DNA of 64,000 nt. Origin: JBOHRN01 sp050732775. Lineage in GTDB: Bacteria > Gemmatimonadota > Gemmatimonadetes > Longimicrobiales > Longimicrobiaceae. The notes under the pieces are model-generated. The model had not been told where the DNA came from, did not search any database, and worked only from the letters and a program-made list of their open reading frames with translations. The DNA lies in assembly GCA_050732775.1 (NCBI GenBank), contig JBOHRN010000055.1:1-64000 (forward strand). The letters are read 5' to 3'. Within the stretch, counting starts at the first letter, position 1. Every line of letters begins with the position of its first letter. The translations under genes were made by a program, and so were the position numbers. Shown here one piece after another: positions 17,308 to 24,529 of this stretch.

Positions 17308-19374
17308 TCAAGCCCCGCCCGGCAGCAACCCGGCCGCCTCTTCCGCCGGCAGGGGGCGACCGAAAAGGAAGCCCTGGGCGTACTGGCACCCCAGGGCGAG
17401 TAGCTCCGTGAGCTGCTCCTCGGTCTCCACCCCTTCGGTGATGACGTCCATCCCCACGGCTTCGGCGAGTGTCACGATGGTGCGGATGATGGCGGTCTCC
17501 TCGTCGCGCACGCCCACCCCGCGGGTGAAGGAGCGGTCGATCTTGAGGGTGTCGATGGGGAAGCGGTGTAGGTAGCTGAGCGACGAGTAGCCGGTCCCGA
17601 AGTCGTCGATACAAAGCTCTACCCCCATCTCCCTGAGTCCCGACATCATCCCCATCACCGAGCTGGCATTCTCCATCAGTACGCTCTCGGTGATCTCGAG
17701 CTTGAGCCGCCCCGCGCCCACCCCGGCGGCGTGGCAGATCTTACCCACCCGGTCCACCAACCCCCGCTGGTGAAACTGGATGCCCGAGAGGTTCACGTGC
17801 AGAACCGGCCGGTTACTCCGGTTTCCCCACTGGCTTAGCTGGCGGCACCCTTCCTCCAACACCCACCACCCGATAGGCACGATGAGACCCGATTCCTCGG
17901 CCTGCCCGATAAAGTCGTCGGGTGAGAGCAGCCCGTGTTCGGGGTGGCGCCAGCGGAGCAGGGCCTCAAAGCCCGTGAGTCCGCGCTCCGGCACCGACAC
18001 GATGGGCTGGTAGAAGAGCTCGAATTCACCCCGTGCGAGCCCCAAGCGGAGGTCGTTTTCCAGCCGGAGGCGGGCCACCGCTGCGGTGCGCATTGCCGGC
18101 TTGAAGACTTCGTACCTGTTCCGGCCCCAGCTTTTGGCCCGGTACATGGCGATGTCGGCGTCGCCCAGGAGGGCTTCGGCCGCCGAGTACCCCTCCGGAC
18201 CGAAGGCGATACCCAGGCTGGCGCCCGTATAGACCGTCTGACCCTCCAGTTCGAAGGGACGAGCCACGCTTTCGCGCACCTGTTCGGCTATACGCCAGGT
18301 CTCTGTTATATCGCTCAACTCGTCCAAGAGGATGACGAACTCGTCTGCTCCGAAGCGGGCCACGCTGTCGCCGGGCCGCAGCACCGTCTCCAGTCGTCGG
18401 GCCACGGCGATGAGCAGGTCGTCACCCGCCAGGTGGCCCAGGGAGTCGTTGATGACCTTGAAGCGGTCCAGATCCAGAAAGAGGACCGCGAAGGTAGAAC
18501 CGTGCCGCCGGGCGCGCCTCATGAGCAGGTTGAGTCGGTCGGTGAGCAGGGCTCGGTTGGGGAGCCCGGTGAGCACGTCGTGCATGGCGTCGTGGAGGAG
18601 CTGCTCTTCGGCACGCTTCCGTTCGGTGATGTCGTGGATGATACCTTGGTAGCCGGCCACCTCTCCGGCGCTCCCCACGCGCACCGAGGCGGTGACCAGA
18701 CAGTCGAGCTCGCTGCCGTCCTTGGTCTTGAGCTTGACCTCGAAGTCGCGTACCGAGCCGGAGCGCTCGATGGTCTCCCGAAAACGGTCGCGCTCCGAGC
18801 TCTCGGCGTACAACTCCGACACCGGCCGGTCGACCAGCTCGCCCCGTTCATATCCGAAGAGGTCGAGCAGGGACTGGTTGACCTCCAGGAACTCTCCGGA
18901 CGGGCTGGTCAGGTAGATGGCGTCGCGCGACTCCTCGAACAAGCTCCGGTACCTCTCCTCGCTCTGCTTGAGGGTTTCCTCGATGCGTTTCCGTTCGGTG
19001 ATGTCGGTGAAGTAGACCGAGACCCCCCCATCCGCGGCGGGGTATGCCCGGACTTCTAGCCACTGGTCGGGGCGCAAGACGCTCTTGGCTTCGAAACGGG
19101 TCGCTTTACGCTCCTCCATCACCCGCGTGTACGCTCGGTAGAAGTCCGACCCCTTGACCTCAGGGAAGACCTCCCAGGCGTCTTGGCCGATGAGTTCCTT
19201 GCGCGGCCGCCCGAAAAAGTCCTCGGCGCGGGCGTTTAGATAAGTAAAGCGCCACTCCCGGTCGAAGGAGACGAAGAAGTCGGTGATACTTTCGAGGATA
19301 CGGGCCACGCGGGAGTCGGCGGCCCCGGCGTCACGGTCGGGGGAGGGGGGAACAGGACGGTCTCGAGCGTCCAT
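17308..19374 (-). CDS. PAS-PAS-GGDEF-EAL cyclic-di-GMP signalling protein
   Basis: A protein of about 688 residues with two PAS domains (about 20-145 and 150-270, each ending in a DITERKR linker), a GGDEF domain (about 275-440) and an EAL domain (about 450-685). The GGDEF active-site loop reads RFGADEF, so the second Gly is Ala and diguanylate cyclase activity is uncertain. The EAL domain keeps GFEALLRW, the metal and catalytic residues in LEITES and IDDFGTGYSSLSYL, and TEGVET, so it is probably an active c-di-GMP phosphodiesterase. No membrane segment is seen; the PAS domains would sense a cytoplasmic cue. The ATG at 19374 is one of several possible starts. Confidence 0.88.
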   Translation of the reverse strand: MDARDRPVPPSPDRDAGAADSRVARILESITDFFVSFDREWRFTYLNARAEDFFGRPRKELIGQDAWEVFPEVKGSDFYRAYTRVMEERKATRFEAKSVLRPDQWLEVRAYPAADGGVSVYFTDITERKRIEETLKQSEERYRSLFEESRDAIYLTSPSGEFLEVNQSLLDLFGYERGELVDRPVSELYAESSERDRFRETIERSGSVRDFEVKLKTKDGSELDCLVTASVRVGSAGEVAGYQGIIHDITERKRAEEQLLHDAMHDVLTGLPNRALLTDRLNLLMRRARRHGSTFAVLFLDLDRFKVINDSLGHLAGDDLLIAVARRLETVLRPGDSVARFGADEFVILLDELSDITETWRIAEQVRESVARPFELEGQTVYTGASLGIAFGPEGYSAAEALLGDADIAMYRAKSWGRNRYEVFKPAMRTAAVARLRLENDLRLGLARGEFELFYQPIVSVPERGLTGFEALLRWRHPEHGLLSPDDFIGQAEESGLIVPIGWWVLEEGCRQLSQWGNRSNRPVLHVNLSGIQFHQRGLVDRVGKICHAAGVGAGRLKLEITESVLMENASSVMGMMSGLREMGVELCIDDFGTGYSSLSYLHRFPIDTLKIDRSFTRGVGVRDEETAIIRTIVTLAEAVGMDVITEGVETEEQLTELLALGCQYAQGFLFGRPLPAEEAAGLLPGGA

Positions 19375-19509
19375 CGGTGTGCCCGGTAGTGTGAGCACGA
19401 GCCCCTCGGAGCTCCGGCCGACGGCCGGGGTCCCGGGAGAACCTCTCCCGGAGGGCGGGGACATCCAAGCTGCAAAGTGTAGCAAAAACCCGGCCCGGCG
19501 CCAGACAGA

Positions 19510-22500
19510 CTACTCTCCCCAGCCGCCGCCACCGGGTGTTTCCACGATGAGGCGGTCTCCCGGCTGGGCGTCGAAGCTGTCGCTGGAGGCCAGCTGAATC
19601 ACTTTGCCCGAGGGGCGCACGAGGCGCTGCCGGCCCGGCTTACCCGGCCCTCCCCCGCCCGCTCCGTACGGAGCCACCACCCGGTGTTGGGTGAGGACCG
19701 AAAGCTCTACCGGCTCCAGGAACTCCAGCTCGCGCACCAAACCGTCTCCCCCCCGCCACCGCCCCCTTCCTCCCGAGCCCGGGCGGAGGGAAAAGCGCGC
19801 TACCCGCACCGGGTAGCGGTGCTCCAGCACCTCCGGGTCGGTGATGCGGGTGTTGGTCATGTGGACCTGCACCCCGCTGGCGCCGTGGAAGCCCGCCCCC
19901 GCCCCGCTCCCCCCGCCGATGGTCTCGTAATAGCCGAAGCGCTGGTTGCCAAAGAGTAGGTTGTTCATGGTTCCCTGGCTGCACGCCGCCAGTTCGAGCG
20001 CCTTGAGGAGGGTGTCGGCGAGCCGTTGGCTGGTCTCCACGTTGCCGCCCACCACCGCCGGGCAGCGGGTGGGGTCGGCGGGGAAGGGGGGGCTCAGGAT
20101 ACCCTCCGGGATGAGCAGTGATACCGGCTCCAGTAGCCCTTCGTTGAGGGGGATGGGCTCGTCGACCAGGAGCCGGAGCACGTACAGGACCACGCTGCGC
20201 ACGATGGCCGGGGTGGCGTTGAGGTTGCCGGGGTGGACCCCAGCGCTACCGGTGAAGTCAAAGCGGGCGCTGGCTCCCGAGACCGTAATCCGTACCCGCA
20301 GGGGAGAGCCGTCGTCGAGCCGCTCCGCAGCCCGGTACTCGCCGTCGCCCAGCCGTGCCAACGCCTCCCCGGCCCGGCGGGCCGCCCGCGCCCCCAGCGC
20401 CTCCATGTGCCTCCGCACGGTACCGGTGCCGTGCTGGCAGGCGAGCCCCTCCACCAGCTCCACCCCCCGCAACACCGCCGCCACCTGGGCGCCGAGGTCG
20501 GCCAGGTTGTCGCTGGGCGCCCGGGAAGGGAAGCGCCCGCCGCGCAGGAGCTCCTCCACCCCACCCCAACGGGGCTCGCCGCCCCGGAACAGGTACAAGG
20601 GCGGGATCACCACCCCCTCATCGGCGAGGCAGCGGGCCAGCGGCGGCATGGAGCCGGGGCGCGTGCCTCCGATCTCGGCGTGGTGGGCGCGGTTGGCCAG
20701 GTAGCCGACGCGCTCGCCGGAGCCGTCGTGCACCGCAGCGATCACGGTTACGTCGGGCAGGTGGGAGCCGCCGAAGGCGGGGTGGTTGGTCACGGCGACG
20801 TCGCCGGGGCCGAGCGGGAGCGCCCGCACCACTTCGCGCACGCACAGCCCCAGCGCCCCCAAGTGGACGGGGATGTGGGGAGCGTTGGCCACCAGTCGCC
20901 CGCCCGCGTCGAGCAGCGCGCAGGAGAAGTCGAGCCGCTCGCGCACGTTCACCGACAGGGCGGTGCTCCGCAGCCGTTCACCCATCTCCTCCACCACCGC
21001 GCGGAAGCGGTTAGTGAAGAGTTCGTCCTCTACCGCCGTTACCCTTGCGCCTACAGACGGCCCCGAGCGCGGCGCGGCTCCTTTGCTATCTTCGTCCCCC
21101 CCTTCCCGGCTGCTAGTCAGTACCAGGGCGCCCGCGCCGTCTACCCTCAGCGACCACCCCGGGGGCACGAAAGTTACGCTGTGCGACTCCGCTACCAGCG
21201 CCGGACCTGCAAAGCACCCGCCGGGGGGAAGCTCTGCCCGCTGGCACGTACCCGCCTCTACCCACGCCCCGCCCACCCAGAGCCGGAGCGTCTCCGGCGG
21301 TTGTACGGGAGTGGAGTCCGGCGCGGCGGCGGCTCGCGCTTCAGTCATCGGCGACGAAGCCAGCGCGCTTAGAGCCACCACCTCGACTTCGGGCCCCGCG
21401 GGCAGGTGGCCGTAGAGCCGCCGGTAACTCTCCTCGAAGCGCTGGCGTAGCGAAGCCGCGCTCTGGTACTCCACCTCCAAGGCCGACTCCTGGCCTTGGT
21501 AGCGGAGCCGGGCTAGCCGCCGCCGGATGGAGACCTCTTCTGCCGCGAGTCCCTCGGCTCGGAGACGGCGCGTGGCTTCGTGCTCCAGCTCCCGCAGCCA
21601 GCCGTCCAGCCGTCCGGCGCACTCCACCAGGGAGAGGAGTAGCTGTCTTTCGGCGAAGCGCTCCAAGACGGCGTGCTCCAGACCGAGCGCGCTCAGGAGC
21701 CCGGCGTCGGCCGGGACCAGTACCGTGCCGATCCCCAGCTCGGCGGCCACGGCGCAGCCGTGCTGCGGACCTGCTCCCCCGAAAGCGACCAAGGTGTGTT
21801 CGGCGGGGTCGTGCCCCCGGCGGAGCGAGACCTGGCGGATGGCGCCGGCCATCCGTTCGTCCGCGACGCGGAGCAGCCCCTCGAGCAGCGGTTCGGGCGC
21901 GGCTTCCTCGCCGCCTCGCCGCCGGAGCAGGGCGAGGAGTTCGTCCAGCCGGGCGCGGGCGGCCCCCGGGTCCACGGGAAGCGCGAAGTCCGCCGGGGAG
22001 ACTCGCCCCAGCAGCAGGTTCACGTCGGTGAGGGTGAGCGGCCCCCCTGCTCCGTAGCAAGCCGGACCCGGCGAGGCACCCGCGCTCTCGGGCCCCACCG
22101 AGAGCCCCTCCGGCCCGAGAGCGCATACCGACCCCCCACCCGCCGCCACGCTCTCGACGTGCAGCGCGGGAGCCATCAACCGGGCGTCTCCCACCGAGTG
22201 CTCCCAGCGGTATTCGGGTACCTGGTCGAAGCGGGCCACATCCGTGCTCGTCCCCCCCATGTCGAAGGCGATCACGCGGGAGAAGCCGGAGAGGAGGCCC
22301 GCCCGGGCCGCCCCCATCACGCCGCCCGCCGGCCCGCTGAGGAGAGAGTCCTTGGCTCGGAACTCCTCCGGCCGCACCAGCCCCCCCGCGCTAGTCATCA
22401 GATGCAGGGTGCCACCGGAGAGTCCGCGCCCGACCCGCTCCACGTACCCGTCGACCACCGGCGAGAGGTAGGCGTCGGCCACCGCCGTCTGGGCGCGTTC

Positions 22501-23328
22501 GAGCACCTTGATGCGCGGGGCGACCCCGGACGAGGTGGTGACCCGGTCGAACCCCGCCTCCCGCAGCAGACGCGCGAGCCGTTCCTCGTGTACCGGGTTC
22601 CGGTAGGCGTGCAGGAGGGCCACCGCCGCCACCCGCACGCCGTCATCCAGCACCGCTTCGGCGCGCGCCCGCACCGCTTTGGTGTCGAGCGGCTCCAGCA
22701 CCGATCCGTCCGCCGCCAGCCTCTCGGGCACTTCGACCACGGCGTGGTACAGAGCTTGGGGGCGTTCAATATTGAGCGCGAAGAGGTCCGGCCTCTGCTG
22801 GGTGCCGATCTCGAGTAGGTCGCGGAAGCCACGAGTGATGAAGAGGGCCACCCGCGCCCCGCGACGCTCCAGCAGGGCGTTGGTCCCGCGGGTGGTGGCG
22901 AGCCGCAGGGAGAGGGGGGGAAGCGGGCGGCCCGCGGGGGTGCCGGTGACCAGCCGCGCCGCCAGCAGCGGCGCCTCCTCGGGAGAGCAGACTTCAAACC
23001 TGGTGCCGGTGTCCACGCCGGCCGGCAGCGGGCTCTCGAATCGGAGCCGAGAGCCGGCCCGGTCAAAGCTCTCCACCACCAGCTTGCAGCCCGCCGGCCG
23101 CGAGCCGCCGGCCAAGACCCGAAACTCAAAGCCGGCGGGCAGGTCGGGGCACGCGCCCCAATCCTCCTTTACTCGCAGAGTCCGGCCGTCTATCCGCTCG
23201 GTCACCACGCCCCTTAGGGAACTGGTGCTCAGGACCTTGGCGCGGTGGAGGCCGCCCTCGGGGTCTAGAGCCAGGCAGTCGGTAAAGGTGCCACCGGTGT
23301 CGACGTAGACGCGCCAGGCGTTCTTCAC
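19510..23328 (-). CDS. fused hydantoinase A/B-type protein (5-oxoprolinase family)
   Basis: A 1272-residue enzyme in which the A and B subunits are one chain, as in eukaryotic-type 5-oxoprolinase. The HyuA half (about 1-690) starts with the ATP-binding motif VYVDTGGTFTDCLAL and has AFDMGGTSTDVAR and AFGGAGPQHG. The HyuB half (about 730-1270) has TNRFRAVVEEMGERLRSTAL, HIPVHLGALG and NHPAFGGSHLPD. Members cleave 5-oxoproline, hydantoins or related lactams with ATP; which one applies here cannot be read from sequence. The GTG start overlaps the TGA of the upstream DUF2905 gene (GTGA). The first residues then match the conserved family N-terminus, which rules out a longer N-terminal extension. 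Confidence 0.9.
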   Translation of the reverse strand: MKNAWRVYVDTGGTFTDCLALDPEGGLHRAKVLSTSSLRGVVTERIDGRTLRVKEDWGACPDLPAGFEFRVLAGGSRPAGCKLVVESFDRAGSRLRFESPLPAGVDTGTRFEVCSPEEAPLLAARLVTGTPAGRPLPPLSLRLATTRGTNALLERRGARVALFITRGFRDLLEIGTQQRPDLFALNIERPQALYHAVVEVPERLAADGSVLEPLDTKAVRARAEAVLDDGVRVAAVALLHAYRNPVHEERLARLLREAGFDRVTTSSGVAPRIKVLERAQTAVADAYLSPVVDGYVERVGRGLSGGTLHLMTSAGGLVRPEEFRAKDSLLSGPAGGVMGAARAGLLSGFSRVIAFDMGGTSTDVARFDQVPEYRWEHSVGDARLMAPALHVESVAAGGGSVCALGPEGLSVGPESAGASPGPACYGAGGPLTLTDVNLLLGRVSPADFALPVDPGAARARLDELLALLRRRGGEEAAPEPLLEGLLRVADERMAGAIRQVSLRRGHDPAEHTLVAFGGAGPQHGCAVAAELGIGTVLVPADAGLLSALGLEHAVLERFAERQLLLSLVECAGRLDGWLRELEHEATRRLRAEGLAAEEVSIRRRLARLRYQGQESALEVEYQSAASLRQRFEESYRRLYGHLPAGPEVEVVALSALASSPMTEARAAAAPDSTPVQPPETLRLWVGGAWVEAGTCQRAELPPGGCFAGPALVAESHSVTFVPPGWSLRVDGAGALVLTSSREGGDEDSKGAAPRSGPSVGARVTAVEDELFTNRFRAVVEEMGERLRSTALSVNVRERLDFSCALLDAGGRLVANAPHIPVHLGALGLCVREVVRALPLGPGDVAVTNHPAFGGSHLPDVTVIAAVHDGSGERVGYLANRAHHAEIGGTRPGSMPPLARCLADEGVVIPPLYLFRGGEPRWGGVEELLRGGRFPSRAPSDNLADLGAQVAAVLRGVELVEGLACQHGTGTVRRHMEALGARAARRAGEALARLGDGEYRAAERLDDGSPLRVRITVSGASARFDFTGSAGVHPGNLNATPAIVRSVVLYVLRLLVDEPIPLNEGLLEPVSLLIPEGILSPPFPADPTRCPAVVGGNVETSQRLADTLLKALELAACSQGTMNNLLFGNQRFGYYETIGGGSGAGAGFHGASGVQVHMTNTRITDPEVLEHRYPVRVARFSLRPGSGGRGRWRGGDGLVRELEFLEPVELSVLTQHRVVAPYGAGGGGPGKPGRQRLVRPSGKVIQLASSDSFDAQPGDRLIVETPGGGGWGE

Positions 23329-23546
23329 CACCACCGCCGGATCAGCGAGAGCAGCAGCGTGAGCAAGAGAGACACCACTATCATGGTGGTGATCGGCAGG
23401 TAGAAGCGGGTGCCTCCCCGCTCCAAGCGGATATCCCCCGGCAGGCGTCCGAACCAACCCAGCGCCCCCGTCCAAGCGAGCAGCCCGGCCGCCACTAGCA
23501 CAACGCCAACAGTGATGAGCGCGACTGCGACCGTGCGAGAATCCAT
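23325..23546 (-). CDS. DUF2905 family small membrane protein
   Basis: A 73-residue protein with two hydrophobic segments (about 6-26 and 50-70) joined by the family signature WFGRLPGDIRLERGGTRFYL. DUF2905 proteins are widespread small membrane proteins of unknown function. It is translationally coupled to the hydantoinase-like gene. Divergent from it lies the GntR-type regulator gene at 23665, so the shared intergenic region with its TTGTATACAA operator could also influence this transcript. Confidence 0.85.
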   Translation of the reverse strand: MDSRTVAVALITVGVVLVAAGLLAWTGALGWFGRLPGDIRLERGGTRFYLPITTMIVVSLLLTLLLSLIRRWW

Positions 23547-23632
23547 CTGACCTCGATCTTTCTGTTACCGGGCTAGCTCCCGGCGGCCCTCACCAACCTA
23601 CCCCCTGGCGCGACGCTCGGTCAGGTCGTAAT

Positions 23633-23642
23633 TTGTATACAA
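23633..23642. promoter_or_regulatory. GntR/FCD-type operator TTGTATACAA, copy 1
   Basis: A perfect 10-bp palindrome 22 bases before the start of the GntR-family regulator gene. The identical palindrome recurs at 24444-24453 before SusC-2. FCD-subclass GntR regulators bind palindromes of this TnGTnnnACnA form, so autoregulation is likely. The embedded TATACA may also serve as a -10 element. Confidence 0.75.
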
Positions 23643-23664
23643 GTAACCCGTCACCTCAACGCCC

Positions 23665-24399
23665 ATGCCACGCGCCGCCGCCCCTCTGGAAGATCCGTCC
23701 TCACCCCCGGTCCGCCTCGGCGGCCGCGCCCGCACCGCTTACCACACCCTTCGAGACCTGATCGTGGAGGGCCAGCTGGGTCCGGGCGCCCGCGTCATAG
23801 AGAGCGACGTGGCCAGCCGGCTGGGCGTGAGCCGTACACCCGTGCGGAGCGCATTGCAACGACTCCGCCAGGAAGGGTACGTAGTGGCGGCGAACGGCCG
23901 CAAGCAGTCCCGGCTCAGCGTGGCCCCGCTCACCCGCGGCGACGGCTACGAGCTCTTCCACATCTTAGCCGAGTTGGAGGGGTTGGCCGCCCACTGGGCC
24001 GCCCGCCTCCCGGAGCAACGGCGCGGACAGCTGGCCGGAGAGTTGGAACGGGTCAACCGGGCGCTGCTCGAGGCGATCGAGGACGACCGCGTGGACGCGC
24101 GGCGAGTATTCGACCTCCACAACGAGTTCCACAACAGCTACGTGCTCTCCATTGACGCTCCGCGCATCCGGGCCCTGTACGACTCCATCCGGCCCCAAGC
24201 CGAAAGGTACCGGAGGGTATACAGCGCGGCGCCCTCGGGCCGAACCCCCCACTCGCCCCGCGAGCACGAAGCCATCATCGCCGCCATCGCCGAGGGAGAC
24301 GCCGAGCGGGCCCAGAAGGCGGCCCAGCGCAACTGGCGTAACGCGGCCGAGCGGCTGGAGCGGGTGATCGAAGACTTGGGGGAACGGGGCGGGTGGTGA
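23665..24399 (+). CDS. GntR-family transcriptional regulator, FCD subclass
   Basis: A 244-residue regulator. The N-terminal winged helix (about 22-85) contains AYHTLRDLIVEGQLGPGARV and VASRLGVSRTPVRSALQRL, typical of GntR proteins. The C-terminal all-helical FCD domain (about 95-230) has RVFDLHNEFHNSYV and SPREHEAIIAAIAEGDAERA; its Asp and His residues usually bind a metal and a small organic acid. A perfect operator-like palindrome lies just upstream and another before the SusC/SusD pair that follows, so it probably represses itself and that transporter until its ligand appears. Confidence 0.9.
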   Translation: MPRAAAPLEDPSSPPVRLGGRARTAYHTLRDLIVEGQLGPGARVIESDVASRLGVSRTPVRSALQRLRQEGYVVAANGRKQSRLSVAPLTRGDGYELFHILAELEGLAAHWAARLPEQRRGQLAGELERVNRALLEAIEDDRVDARRVFDLHNEFHNSYVLSIDAPRIRALYDSIRPQAERYRRVYSAAPSGRTPHSPREHEAIIAAIAEGDAERAQKAAQRNWRNAAERLERVIEDLGERGGW

Positions 24400-24443
24400 G
24401 GACCCCCGCGACCGGCTCTTGCGCTTTGCGGGTAAAGCTCGTA

Positions 24444-24453
24444 TTGTATACAA
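24444..24453. promoter_or_regulatory. GntR/FCD-type operator TTGTATACAA, copy 2
   Basis: The same perfect palindrome as at 23633-23642, placed 76 bases before the SusC-2 start. It overlaps a likely -10 (TATACA), so bound repressor would block transcription of the SusC/SusD pair. Confidence 0.75.
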
Positions 24454-24529
24454 ATGAGTATCCAGACCTCCTGTTTTTTGCAAGTCAAGAGGTAGTGAAC
24501 CGCTTCGTCCCCAACCCGGAGCTCCGGCC

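Noticed and set aside
19510..23475. Longer start for the 5-oxoprolinase-like gene
   Set aside because: The extra 49 residues overlap the DUF2905 gene in another frame. The GTG at 23328 overlaps that gene's stop and gives the conserved N-terminus.
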